A stretch of DNA of 64,000 nucleotides, from contig JBIQJD010000007.1 in NCBI GenBank assembly GCA_044507695.1, positions 161,333-225,332 of the forward strand, written 5' to 3'. Position 1 is the first letter of the stretch; each line of letters begins with the position of its first letter. This DNA comes from JBIQJD01 sp044507695. GTDB taxonomy: Bacteria; Bacteroidota; Ignavibacteria; Ignavibacteriales; Ignavibacteriaceae. A program made the position numbers and the translations under genes. Of this stretch, positions 9,203 through 18,650 are shown piece by piece. The notes under the pieces were generated by a model, which was not told where the DNA came from, searched no databases, and saw nothing but the letters and a program-made list of their open reading frames with translations.

Positions 9203-9511
9203 CTTTTGAAAATGAGTTGTGCCGGTGTGCGGCTTATATTTGAAAAGCTCTTTCTTCGAATATCCAATATAAAAAATCGCAACCCGTAAACGGTTATCTT
9301 TGTTCATATGGCTCAACATATGCATCATATCATCGCCGTTTACGGGTTTAATAATATCAAGCAAAACGTAATCCGGAATTTCAAGCCGGATTATGTTTTC
9401 TGCCTCCGCTCCTGATTCACAATCAACAGATTCGTTTAAAAATAATTTTTCTGCAATACGGAATAATAAACTTTTTTTCGGTTAATCTGTTACCACAAGA
9501 ATTTTTTTCAT
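9194..9511 (-). pseudogene. Response-regulator receiver domain with in-frame stop
   Basis: Translating the minus strand from the ATG at 9511 gives 'MKKILVVTD', then TAA at 9484-9482, then an open frame to TGA at 9194. The 106-codon frame is a recognisable CheY-like receiver: 'ILVVTD*PKKS' matches the usual ILVVDDEP start, 'IPDYVLLDIIKPVNGDDM' carries the phospho-acceptor Asp at codon 52, and 'YKPHTG' near codon 93 matches the conserved Lys-Pro. No in-frame Met occurs between the stop and codon 62, so a shortened functional product is unlikely. The C-terminal helix is also short. A terminator overlaps its end. A sequencing error at codon 10 is the alternative. Confidence 0.7.
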
Positions 9512-9615
9512 ATAAAATTCTTAATTGTTAAAAATAAATTTGGTTCAATTACCGGATTGAATCTAAAAATTTGGTTTTAATTTAAATGTGATTTACTCAA
9601 TAAAATTGAGGCGGG

Positions 9616-10347
9616 TTAAATACCTGTGCGTTTTATAAAATCAATTATTACAGGATTTTGTGATTGGAGAAGTTCTTCCGGAGTTCCGGTAAAGAAAATT
9701 CTTCCTTCGTGCATCATTGCAACATTATCAGCAACGTTTTTTACGCTGTACATATCATGAGTAACAACTACTGATGTAACATTCAGTTTGTTTGATAATT
9801 CTTTTATTAAACTATCAATTGAATCTGACATTATCGGATCCAGACCTGTGGTTGGTTCATCGTATAGGATGTAATCCGGATTAGTAATTAGTGCGCGTGC
9901 AAGTCCAACTCTTTTTTTCATTCCGCCGGAAAGTTCTGCCGGTTTAAGTTTCTGAATTCCCGGAAGCCCGACCAGTTCAAGTTTTTCCGCGGCTGCTTTT
10001 TTTATTTCTGCCGATGAAATTCCATTGCCAGATTCAACCAAAGGCAATGTTACATTTTCTTCAACCGTCATTGAATCAAAAAGAGCTGCACCCTGAAAAA
10101 GAAAGCCAAACTTTTTTCTCAACTCATAAAGTGAATTTGTATCAAGTTCACTTACAATTTTATTTTCTACTTTAACATATCCGGCATCCGGAATTAATAA
10201 TCCAACAATATGTTTAATTAAGACACTTTTTCCTTCGCCGCTTCTGCCAATGATAACAAGGGTTTTCCCTTTTTCTATGCGCAGGTTTACGCCATTCAAT
10301 ACTTTTTTGCTGCCAAAGCTTTTATATAAATCAGATATTTCAATCAT
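9616..10347 (-). CDS. MlaF-like ABC transporter ATPase (orphan)
   Basis: A 243-residue ABC ATPase closest in pattern to MlaF/Ttg2A, the ATPase of phospholipid-transporting Mla systems. Walker A is 'GRSGEGKSV' (~34-42), the Q-loop 'FLFQGAALFDSMTVEENV' (~88-105) is MlaF-like, the signature is 'LSGGMKKRVGLARAL' and Walker B is 'YILYDEPTTGLDP'. The usual MlaE permease and MlaD substrate-binding partners are not adjacent. The upstream neighbour is a beta-lactamase-like hydrolase and downstream is a pseudogene. The partner proteins may be encoded elsewhere. Confidence 0.85.
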   Translation of the reverse strand: MIEISDLYKSFGSKKVLNGVNLRIEKGKTLVIIGRSGEGKSVLIKHIVGLLIPDAGYVKVENKIVSELDTNSLYELRKKFGFLFQGAALFDSMTVEENVTLPLVESGNGISSAEIKKAAAEKLELVGLPGIQKLKPAELSGGMKKRVGLARALITNPDYILYDEPTTGLDPIMSDSIDSLIKELSNKLNVTSVVVTHDMYSVKNVADNVAMMHEGRIFFTGTPEELLQSQNPVIIDFIKRTGI

Positions 10348-10432
10348 GCTGTAAAAAAAATGTTGATCAAAACTAAAAAAAATCAGTTAAAGAAATGCAT
10401 TGTTCTGCAGAAACAGGGATGGTAAAAGTTGG

Positions 10433-10456
10433 GCGGAGACGATTTAAAGCCTCCGC
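10433..10456 (-). terminator. Weak hairpin after serine hydrolase gene
   Basis: GCGGAG and CTCCGC form a 6-bp stem with a 12-nt loop just downstream of the stop at 10463 on the minus strand. The following T-run is poor, so termination is only possible. Confidence 0.35.
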
Positions 10457-10462
10457 TATATT

Positions 10463-11977
10463 TTATTTTTTTATAAAGTTCAGATTATAGAAATGAAAAT
10501 CGGGATTCGGCAAATCAATCTTGAATCCGGAAATTTCTCCTTTTGAATTCATATCAAACGTAACAAATCCTTCCGGCAAAAACGGATCAGTAAATTTTAT
10601 TCTGAATGTATTGAAATGCCGGTGCTCTAATTTGGTGGAAAATAGTTTTTCTGCGGGAAGAAATTTTAAAACAAGTTCATTATTTGTGAAAACAACTTCA
10701 GCTTTTCCGTACATTTTATCTTCATAAATTCCTGTGTATGATTCAGGTGGAAGGTTTAAAGAATTTTCCGATGAGATAATCTTATCCTTCTCTTCCGGTT
10801 TTTCTTTTTCTTCTCTTTCCTTAATTCGTTTAAAACTTTCTGCTGCGTAATCAATATTATTTTCATTAAGATGAAAATCCAGAATCTTATTAAGAAGTGG
10901 ATTGATCAATCCGTTTATCTGATTAGATAAAATTATAATTCCCAATTGATCATCAGGAACGAAACACACCTTTGTATGAACTCCGGGAAGTCCGCCGGAA
11001 TGTTCAATTATTTTTCTGCCGGAATAATCCCATAAATTCCATCCCAAACCGTAGTTGCGGAAGTGTGTTCCAAACTTTTCTGTATTTGCAGGTGAAGGAA
11101 GAACCATGTTTGCAGACGTAATTACAGAGACGGAATTCTCTGATAAAATTTGTTTGTCATTATACTTTCCGTTGTTCAGCCACATTTGAATCCACTTTGT
11201 TAAATCATCTACATTTGAGTTAATTGAAGCGGCTGGTCCGGCGTTATCATAATTCAGCATCTCAATTACTTTTCCATTATAATACGGAAGAGACCAATCA
11301 GCATCTTTTGAAAAATAATTGTTGCTTGTATTTGTTGAATTCATTTCGAGCGGAGTAAAGATTTTTTCTTTTACAAACTCATCCCAAGATTTACCGGAGA
11401 CAGCTTCAACAACCAATCCGGCAGCAATAAACATAATATTCTGGTAGCCGTACTTACCTCTGAATGGATTTTTTAATGGAAGGTATCTTATCCTTCTTAC
11501 AATTTCCTTTCTGTCATAATCAGTTCCATACCACAAAAGGTCTCCATCATAAGTTGCTAATCCGGAACGATGACAGAGCAAGTCTCTTACAGTTATTTCT
11601 GATGTTATGTAAGGATCATAAAGTTTAAACCATGGAAGATGCTCTGTAACTTTATCATCCCAATCTAATTTTCCTTCATCAACAAGAATACCGATTGAAG
11701 CTGCTGTAAATGCTTTTGAAACTGATGCGAGCCCGAAAATTGTTTCAGGAGTAACAGGCGCTTTTGTTTCAATATTTCTATAGCCGTAACCTTTAGTAAA
11801 GACAACGTTTCCATCTTTTATAATTCCAACTACAAGCCCGGGAATTTCAAAATCTTTAACTGCTTCAGCAATGTAATTATCAAGCTCATCATAATTTTTA
11901 TTTGATTGTGCGGCTGCTGAAAAGATAAAGAGGAGAATCAACAGAATTGTTTGCGTGGTGCTCTGAAATATTTTCAT
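10463..11977 (-). CDS. Serine hydrolase, class C beta-lactamase/DD-peptidase family
   Basis: I place the start at ATG 11977 (504 residues) because 'GGAAGAG' lies just upstream; an in-frame TTG at 11992 would add five residues. A signal peptide (hydrophobic run ending 'FSAAAQ') sends it to the periplasm. The nucleophile motif SxxK is 'SVSKAF'. A 'YGYQN' segment takes the YxN position and 'HSGGLPG' the third HxG-type motif. The family includes class C beta-lactamases, DD-peptidases and esterases. A C-terminal extra domain (~120 residues, after a Glu/Lys-rich linker) resembles the DUF3471-type tail of these hydrolases. The substrate cannot be predicted. Confidence 0.88.
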   Translation of the reverse strand: MKIFQSTTQTILLILLFIFSAAAQSNKNYDELDNYIAEAVKDFEIPGLVVGIIKDGNVVFTKGYGYRNIETKAPVTPETIFGLASVSKAFTAASIGILVDEGKLDWDDKVTEHLPWFKLYDPYITSEITVRDLLCHRSGLATYDGDLLWYGTDYDRKEIVRRIRYLPLKNPFRGKYGYQNIMFIAAGLVVEAVSGKSWDEFVKEKIFTPLEMNSTNTSNNYFSKDADWSLPYYNGKVIEMLNYDNAGPAASINSNVDDLTKWIQMWLNNGKYNDKQILSENSVSVITSANMVLPSPANTEKFGTHFRNYGLGWNLWDYSGRKIIEHSGGLPGVHTKVCFVPDDQLGIIILSNQINGLINPLLNKILDFHLNENNIDYAAESFKRIKEREEKEKPEEKDKIISSENSLNLPPESYTGIYEDKMYGKAEVVFTNNELVLKFLPAEKLFSTKLEHRHFNTFRIKFTDPFLPEGFVTFDMNSKGEISGFKIDLPNPDFHFYNLNFIKK

Positions 11978-12053
11978 AACTCTTCCAATCAATTTTTATA
12001 TTGAATTTACTAACGTTAAAACTTAAAATGATTTTAAATATGATGAAAGAATT

Positions 12054-12803
12054 TCATACAGTTTTTTTGATGAATCTTTCATACAAAGATATAACAAACA
12101 AACTGATCATAATTCCACTGATGATAACTGTAATTACTGCTCCCGCTCTGAATATATACACGCTTGTTTCAATTCTGATTATTGTAATTGCAGTTGTAAG
12201 AAATATAATTCTTAACCAGAACCACCATTTATTTTTTGATGGGATAGGCTGATAATCTTTTGTTTTGTATTCTTTGTTTTTATAAAAGTAGTAGATTAAA
12301 AAAATAAATGCGAACAAAGAAAAGAGATGTTCGGCGATGCGCATGGTTCTAACACTAATTAATGCAAATAAATTTTTCGGAGAAGCAAAAGAAATAATAT
12401 CTCTTACCGCTGCCTGGTTATCAAAAATATAATCAAGAAACAGATGTGATAAAATTCCGATTACGCATGAAAGAAGAAAAATAAACCAATGATAGTGCAG
12501 ATATCTTACAAAATTAAACCGCACCGCACGTGAATAATTTTTATCAAGCGGGGAAGGAAGATTAATGATTACTACATCTCTTATCAGCAGATGAAATATT
12601 AATGCAGAGAAAATTGCCACCGGCAGGTTGAAAATAAAAAATCCCGCAAAAGTTTCACTTAAAGTTGATTCAAGTCTCATGCGGAAAAAATATTCCAAAT
12701 CAGGCGCAATACTGCCAAAGTATAAACCGGTAATTGAGAATTTTATGAAATTGATTTTTTTAAAAGGCAGAACGGCAACAGGATGAGAAAAAGTAAACGG
12801 CAT
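12054..12803 (-). CDS. DUF4184 membrane protein
   Basis: A 249-residue polytopic membrane protein. The N-terminus 'MPFTFSHPVAVLPF' and 'GSIAPDLEYF' at ~30-40 are the hallmark of DUF4184. 'GILSHLFLDYIFDN' in the middle is also typical, and the His/Asp residues there recall metal-dependent membrane hydrolases of the YdjM type. About six hydrophobic segments are visible. Function is unknown. It lies 63 bp downstream of the GNAT gene on the same strand. Confidence 0.82.
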   Translation of the reverse strand: MPFTFSHPVAVLPFKKINFIKFSITGLYFGSIAPDLEYFFRMRLESTLSETFAGFFIFNLPVAIFSALIFHLLIRDVVIINLPSPLDKNYSRAVRFNFVRYLHYHWFIFLLSCVIGILSHLFLDYIFDNQAAVRDIISFASPKNLFALISVRTMRIAEHLFSLFAFIFLIYYFYKNKEYKTKDYQPIPSKNKWWFWLRIIFLTTAITIIRIETSVYIFRAGAVITVIISGIMISLFVISLYERFIKKTV

Positions 12804-12866
12804 TGTTAATCTGCAAATTTAATTTTTTCAGGAGGAAATGAAGCGGCAATTATATTTTTATTAATA

Positions 12867-13406
12867 TTATTCATTAGAATTTTTTTTCATCCATTCATCC
12901 TTCAACATTGAATAAACAACAAGATCAACATATCTTCCATTTAAAAATTCTCCGGATCTTTCCACTCCTTCCATCACAAAACCTAATCTTTCCGGAATGT
13001 GCCTGCTTTTTAAATTTCCAACTGCTGCTTTTATTGTCATTCTGTTTATTCCATAGTCATTGAAAACCTTATTAATTATTCTTCTGCATGCTTCAGTTAT
13101 AATTCCTTTCCCCTGATGTTCTTCTGCAAGCCAGTAACCAATTTCGGCTTTGTTGTTAAATTTATCTCCGTTTTGCAAATCAATCATTCCAACAATTTTT
13201 TTGTTTATGCGGATGACATAAATCTCTCTGCCGTTAAAAAGATTTTTATTTACGTTATCTGCTATAAATGATAAAGTATCTTCCGGACTTCTGGTTCCGT
13301 CAATCCACGGAAGCCATTCGCGCAGGTAATCACGGCACTGCTGCACCACCTGAAAAATTTCAAACGCATCACCGCGCTCCGCCCGATCAATCTTTATTTC
13401 AGGCAA
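12867..13406 (-). CDS. GNAT N-acetyltransferase, RimJ/RimL-like
   Basis: A 179-residue GNAT-fold acetyltransferase. 'IGYWLAEEHQGKGIITEACRRI' (~90-112) contains the acetyl-CoA-binding Q/RxxGxG/A loop, and 'SRHIPERLGFVMEGVERSGEFLNGRYVDLVVYSML' is the RimJ/RimL-like C-terminus. The start codon is TTG at 13406, supported by an AGGAG sequence five bases upstream. It overlaps the end of the DinB-like gene by 8 bp, so the two are translationally coupled. The acceptor could be a ribosomal protein, an amino acid or a small molecule. Confidence 0.87.
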   Translation of the reverse strand: MPEIKIDRAERGDAFEIFQVVQQCRDYLREWLPWIDGTRSPEDTLSFIADNVNKNLFNGREIYVIRINKKIVGMIDLQNGDKFNNKAEIGYWLAEEHQGKGIITEACRRIINKVFNDYGINRMTIKAAVGNLKSRHIPERLGFVMEGVERSGEFLNGRYVDLVVYSMLKDEWMKKNSNE

Positions 13407-13842
13407 GAAGTCTCCTGTGATAATTTATTTGTCCCAAATGATAATTAAGATGAGAAGTTAAATGAACAATAAAAAAAGCAGTAGTCATCCCTTTTTCAAA
13501 AATATGTTCTGGATAAATTTTTACCAGTTCTTCTTCTGTTAAAGATGAAATTACTACCCGAACAATTTCAAGAGTTTCATCAATATATTTCAGCAGGGTT
13601 GATTTAGGAACATTCTTTTCCGAAAATTCCAAATCACGATGACGAACGTAACCGGAATTACCAAGTACGGCACCAATGTAATGTTTCAGATTCCCGGTAA
13701 TGTGCAGAACAAGGTTGCCGCCGGAATTTTTTATATCCTTTGATATCACCCACAAGCTTTGTTCATCGGGATAAAGCTGAACTTCCTGTTTAAGTTTCCC
13801 AAGATCGCGTTCAAAGATTTCGATTAATATATCCTTTAACAT
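13399..13842 (-). CDS. DinB/DUF1572-like four-helix protein
   Basis: A 147-residue protein with the DinB-like/DUF1572 pattern. 'LVLHITGNLKHYIGAVLG' (~43-60) supplies one metal-binding His and 'VHLTSHLNYHLGQINYHRRLL' at the C-terminus supplies two more. Proteins of this superfamily bind a divalent metal and include thiol-dependent transferases. The substrate is unknown. Its stop lies inside the start of the GNAT gene. Confidence 0.78.
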   Translation of the reverse strand: MLKDILIEIFERDLGKLKQEVQLYPDEQSLWVISKDIKNSGGNLVLHITGNLKHYIGAVLGNSGYVRHRDLEFSEKNVPKSTLLKYIDETLEIVRVVISSLTEEELVKIYPEHIFEKGMTTAFFIVHLTSHLNYHLGQINYHRRLLA

Positions 13843-13895
13843 TTTAATTACCGTTTAATGTTGTTGAAAAGAACAATATAAAAATAAAAGATTAA

Positions 13896-16800
13896 CTAAA
13901 GTTTCCGGGCAATTACAAGCACAGATTTAAAAGTTTCAATTGAACCGGAATTATCATTTAAAGCTTCCAGGAAAATGATATAAATTCCCATTCTTAATGG
14001 CGAGCCTGATTCATCGAGCCCATCAAAAATTACAGAGCCGGATGAACCGCTTCCGCTGTTGTTCAACAGTGTTCTAACAAGCCGGCCCTGGCTGTCATAA
14101 ATTTTTATTCTTACCTGTGCAACCTGTTGAGTCAGAGAATAATTGAATATTGTAAAATCCTCAAAGCCGTCATTATCGGGGGAGAATGGATTTGGTGAGA
14201 TTGAAATTCCAGATGTGCTGTTTTCATTTTTTGTATAGATGCTGTTGGTTCGCGCAGGAGTTCCCCCAAGCGGATCAACAGAACTATTCCAGTTTGCAGC
14301 ATCGTTTGCATTTAAATAAGGATTAACTCTTTCCAGTGATATATTTTTTGTTGATGTAAGATTTTTGTTATGCCATTTATCAGAATAATTAATTGAATCA
14401 ATAACATTTCCTCTTATATCTTTAAGATAAATTATTTCTCCGGATGCTGATAATCCAAATGAAGAAACATTTACCACATTTATGTTTTCATTAGCTGATA
14501 AATTATACTTCATCAAAACAGTGGAATCAGCGGCAAGCAGAAAATATTTTTCCGGCGGAAGTATAAATCCTGTTTCAAATAATTTAAATGAACTTCCCGA
14601 AGCATCTTCTAATTTCCAACCGCCAATGTTTACTGAATCAGTTGAAGCATTATAAAATTCTACAAACTCATTGTTATCGGTATCAGGATCAAACATAATT
14701 TCATTAATGGTTAACTGATTTCTCACTCCGGGCTTGGTATCAACAACAGAATTTGATTTCCCGGGAGTACTTTTTAATTTTGATAAACTACTTGTCCAGT
14801 TGCTGCTGTCATTCGTTGCTCCGGTAAATGAAATTCTTTCTAGTGAACTTCCGTTTCTGCCTCCCCATTTTGAATTATATTTTAGACTATCAATTATTCC
14901 GTTTCTGAAATCATAAATTACAACACCATCTGTGGAACTGCTTAATGAACCAAAGCTGCTTATTATAATTTTTGTTTCAAGATCAGGATGATAATTATAA
15001 AAGGATGTATCTCTGCAAATAATAAAATACTCACCGGCACCAATGTATAAATCATAATTAGTAATGAAACTTTTGCCCGGTGAAGGAAGAATATCGCTGA
15101 CAGACCAATCTTTCAGATTAATAGAATCATCAGAAACATTAACAAACTCAATCCATTCAGGTTCACCGTTTTCAGGTTCATACATAACTTCACTAATTAA
15201 AATTTTACCGCCTTGAATTCCGGGCTCAATTGATTTTTCAATATAATTATTCAATGTATCTTCATCACCGGATTGAACAATTCTTACTGCGGCAAGAATT
15301 TTATTTTGTATCTGAGAAATAGCAGAAGCAGAAGTTACTGTAACAGAATCATCTGCTTCAAAAAATGAAATGGTTTGTGCATCAAGCAGAAGATCAACAA
15401 CGTTATTGGAATCAGTATCAATAATAAATTGAACGGAAATATTTTCTGCGGCAGAAGATCCGAAATTTTTAATCTTTGCAGAGATAAATACATCATCACC
15501 GGGAACAGGAAAACGCGGGTTGAAAGAAATCTCTGCTGCCGCTGCATCAATTTGTTTTGGTGTAATGCTGTTGATTCTTCCGGGAGTACTGCTTTCAAAA
15601 TCTTTTGAGCTTCCCCAGTTTTGCAGCAGTGCTGATGGTGCATTTAATGAAATTCGTTCAATTGAAAATCCGCTGTTAACAGAGATGTTTGTATTGTAAA
15701 AAACGGAATCAATCGTTTGTCCCTGTTTATCTTTTAAAACCAAACCATCTGCATCATTATTCAATCCCGCAAAATTCTGTTTAGCTAAAGGAGATGGAAT
15801 GATACGGTGATAATTTAAAATTGATGAATCTTTTGTGATTACAAGATAAGATTCCGGCTGAATGAAAACATCCGTTGTTATTTTGAATGAAGCGGGATTT
15901 GTTAAAACATCACTGATTGTCCAGCCATTTAAATTAATTATTTCATCTGATGTGTTATAAATTTCAAACCACTCGGGCTCGCCGCCGGTTGGCAGAAACA
16001 TTATTTCATTAATCAGAACTACAGAAGCGGGATAACCTGCTTCAATAACTTTATAAGTATGATTATTGCTTGTGTCTTCATCTGATTCCCAAATCGCATT
16101 AACAAAAACTGCTTCGGGCTTATCTAAATTTTCAATAACATAATTGAATTGAATTATTGTTGAATCTCCGCTTGCCAGAATAATTGCCGCTGTTGTTTCA
16201 ACTTGTAAATCAGGAACTGAATCAAGATTACTGTCCTTAAAAAGCTGAAGATAAAATTCTGCGCTGCTTTTTCCTGAATTTTTAATCTTCGCTGAGATGT
16301 TAATATTATCTCCTTTGATTGGAAATTCCGGATGAGTAATTATCTCCGCTGTTTCAATATCATATTCTTTTTGAGTCACAGAATTTATAAAACCGGGAGT
16401 TCCGCCGGATAAATTTTTTGTTGTACTCCAGTTTGTTGAATCAATGGAAGATTCCAGTGGATCAATTCGTTCAAGAGATTTGCCGTTTGTTCCTCCCCAT
16501 GTTGATTTGTATTCAAGCGAATCAATTGTTCTGTTGAGTGAATCAATCAGAATAATTTTATCTGCACTGTTATTCAATGCAGGAAAACTGCTGATCAGAA
16601 TTTTTGAAGTAATGTTGAACGAATCAGCAATTGAACTATCGGCGGCAATAACTAAGTATTCGCCGGTATTTAAAAATATATTCCCGGATTTTAGAGTTGT
16701 TGTGTCTGAATTATCAGCAATCTTATATCCGTTTAAAAAAATCTGTTTGCTGCTTTTGTTAAATAGTTCAATCCATTCCGGCTCACCGGCAGAAGGTGCG

Positions 16801-18554
16801 TACATAATTTCATTTATGATAAGATCATTTCTTACTTCATTAATTTCTGCACCGGTAATAATTTTAATTCCAATATTGTTGGATTGATCTTCATCTGCGG
16901 GAAAATTAATTACAACAATAAAAATGTTTTTCCCCGAATTAATTACTCCGGTAGTAAATTCTATTTCAACACTATCCCCGGGAGCTAATGATGAAATATT
17001 TTTTTGATCAATCATTTCTTCCGATTCAGGAATTGAATCTTTATCCGAATCATAAAAAAATTGAACAGTGAAATTATCACTCTGCTGAAGTCCGTTATTT
17101 TTTACTATGGAATTTATAGTAGTGCTTTCGCCAGCCACAACAAAATCATTTGGGGATTTAAGGTTTGAAATTAATAGATCATAATTTTTTGGAGTGATTG
17201 AATTTATTGTTCCTGGCGTTGCCTTGTTTAAACTTGTTGAAGTTTCCCAATTATCTGCTGAAGTTGAAAGAAGTTCTGTTGAAATTCTTTCCAATGATTT
17301 TCCACCTGAATTTCCTCCCCACTCAGGAAGGTATGATAATGAATCAACAATAAAAAATGATGAATCTTTTAAAACAACAGCATCACCACCATTGTTAAGA
17401 GCGGGCAGATTAACTGTAATTATTTTTGATTTAACATGGTAGAAATTTAAAATTGAAGAATCTCTGCTGATTACCAAAAAAGAATCGGGCTGCAGAAAAA
17501 CTTCCGGCAGAATTACAGAGGTTGAATTATCACCAATCCTCCAGCGGTTTAAATTGATAGTTGCATCACTCCGGTTAAACAGTTCAACCCATTCAGGCTC
17601 ACCTGATGAAGGAGCGTACATTATTTCATTTATTACAATATCATTATAAGCAGCTGCCGGAGAATGAACATTGAAAATTAATGCTGAAGAATTGTTAACG
17701 GTGTTTTCATCATTTTCATATTCAACCAAAGCAATGATTTGATAGCTACCTGCCGGAACTGCACTCCAGTTGTATACATAAAGAATTGAATCGCCCGATG
17801 ATAAATTATTGTATTCTTCTGATGCTAATAATTCATCATTTTCACCTGTGAAATTTTTATTTAAATCATTAAATAAATTCAGCGTAAAATTTTGAGCTGT
17901 TTGTGAGCCGTTATTTTTCACAGAGATATTTATTTCAATATCATCACCGTTAAAAGGATTGACTGGTTGAATATTAATTTTTGAAACAAGCAGATCATAA
18001 TTTAAAGGCGAAACAGAATTCCGGAATCCCGGTGTTCCGTTTGGAACTAATGAATTTGTCCAGTTAGATTCTGAATCATCCTTATTTAAAATTATTTTTT
18101 CATCAGAAAAAGAAGAAGTGTTATTTGCACTATAAGTATAAACAGCAAGAGTATCATCAGAATTATTAAGAAGGGAAATTTGCCTGCCTGTTGTATTTGC
18201 CATTCCCGATGAACCAAATGCGTTATCGCTGATCTTAAGAATTAATGCTGAGGGTGGAATTAACGAATTGTAAATTCCGGATTCCAAAACATAATCGCCT
18301 TCAAAAATTACCGCGAATGTACCAGGTGCAAGAATCGTTGAACTCCCGGTAATAACATCTGCTGCAGATGTGTAATATTTAATTTTGAATCCGTTAAGAT
18401 CAACCGCTTCAGTTCCGGCGTTATATAATTCTATAAATTCATTATTACCGCTTACAGGATTAAACATTATTTCTGATAATACAATATCAGATCCTGTTTG
18501 GGCAAATACCAAAAATCCCTGAATGAAAATCAGGAGAATGAAAAATTTTTTCAC
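13896..18554 (-). CDS. Giant secreted LTD/CARDB repeat protein with T9SS-type C-terminus
   Basis: A 1552-residue surface protein. After a signal peptide ('LIFIQGFLVFAQ') I count six lamin-tail domains, each starting 'INEIMY.P..GEPEW.E..N' and ending 'TPG..NS'. They begin near residues 24, 303, 577, 850, 1130 and 1290. Four CARDB-type beta-sandwich domains ('VKNNG', 'KIKNSG' cores) sit between LTD 1-2, 2-3, 3-4 and 4-5. The last ~95 residues ('ISPNPFSPDNDGFEDF...GRLVRTLLNN...GIYIIFLEA') form a FlgD-like/T9SS C-terminal domain, so the protein is probably exported and displayed on the surface. LTDs in bacteria often serve adhesion or partner nucleases; no catalytic domain is seen here. A 19-bp palindrome lies 35 bp upstream. 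Confidence 0.9.
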   Translation of the reverse strand: MKKFFILLIFIQGFLVFAQTGSDIVLSEIMFNPVSGNNEFIELYNAGTEAVDLNGFKIKYYTSAADVITGSSTILAPGTFAVIFEGDYVLESGIYNSLIPPSALILKISDNAFGSSGMANTTGRQISLLNNSDDTLAVYTYSANNTSSFSDEKIILNKDDSESNWTNSLVPNGTPGFRNSVSPLNYDLLVSKINIQPVNPFNGDDIEINISVKNNGSQTAQNFTLNLFNDLNKNFTGENDELLASEEYNNLSSGDSILYVYNWSAVPAGSYQIIALVEYENDENTVNNSSALIFNVHSPAAAYNDIVINEIMYAPSSGEPEWVELFNRSDATINLNRWRIGDNSTSVILPEVFLQPDSFLVISRDSSILNFYHVKSKIITVNLPALNNGGDAVVLKDSSFFIVDSLSYLPEWGGNSGGKSLERISTELLSTSADNWETSTSLNKATPGTINSITPKNYDLLISNLKSPNDFVVAGESTTINSIVKNNGLQQSDNFTVQFFYDSDKDSIPESEEMIDQKNISSLAPGDSVEIEFTTGVINSGKNIFIVVINFPADEDQSNNIGIKIITGAEINEVRNDLIINEIMYAPSAGEPEWIELFNKSSKQIFLNGYKIADNSDTTTLKSGNIFLNTGEYLVIAADSSIADSFNITSKILISSFPALNNSADKIILIDSLNRTIDSLEYKSTWGGTNGKSLERIDPLESSIDSTNWSTTKNLSGGTPGFINSVTQKEYDIETAEIITHPEFPIKGDNINISAKIKNSGKSSAEFYLQLFKDSNLDSVPDLQVETTAAIILASGDSTIIQFNYVIENLDKPEAVFVNAIWESDEDTSNNHTYKVIEAGYPASVVLINEIMFLPTGGEPEWFEIYNTSDEIINLNGWTISDVLTNPASFKITTDVFIQPESYLVITKDSSILNYHRIIPSPLAKQNFAGLNNDADGLVLKDKQGQTIDSVFYNTNISVNSGFSIERISLNAPSALLQNWGSSKDFESSTPGRINSITPKQIDAAAAEISFNPRFPVPGDDVFISAKIKNFGSSAAENISVQFIIDTDSNNVVDLLLDAQTISFFEADDSVTVTSASAISQIQNKILAAVRIVQSGDEDTLNNYIEKSIEPGIQGGKILISEVMYEPENGEPEWIEFVNVSDDSINLKDWSVSDILPSPGKSFITNYDLYIGAGEYFIICRDTSFYNYHPDLETKIIISSFGSLSSSTDGVVIYDFRNGIIDSLKYNSKWGGRNGSSLERISFTGATNDSSNWTSSLSKLKSTPGKSNSVVDTKPGVRNQLTINEIMFDPDTDNNEFVEFYNASTDSVNIGGWKLEDASGSSFKLFETGFILPPEKYFLLAADSTVLMKYNLSANENINVVNVSSFGLSASGEIIYLKDIRGNVIDSINYSDKWHNKNLTSTKNISLERVNPYLNANDAANWNSSVDPLGGTPARTNSIYTKNENSTSGISISPNPFSPDNDGFEDFTIFNYSLTQQVAQVRIKIYDSQGRLVRTLLNNSGSGSSGSVIFDGLDESGSPLRMGIYIIFLEALNDNSGSIETFKSVLVIARKL

Positions 18555-18588
18555 GAAAAATTATTAGTTAGTTAAGGCGAAACGGTTT

Positions 18589-18607
18589 TTCATTCATGAT
18601 GAATGAA
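18589..18607. promoter_or_regulatory. 19-bp palindrome upstream of LTD protein gene
   Basis: TTCATTCATGATGAATGAA is a perfect palindrome (9-bp arms around one base), 35 bp before the start codon of the surface protein. It may be an operator or an mRNA leader hairpin. Nothing identifies the regulator. Confidence 0.4.
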
Positions 18608-18650
18608 GCGAATCTTAAATGATAAAAAAAATGTACTTTAAAAATTGTAA

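Noticed and set aside
16444..16887. 147-codon open frame on the plus strand inside the LTD/CARDB gene
   Set aside because: It is antisense to a continuous domain-rich gene and has no recognisable domain.
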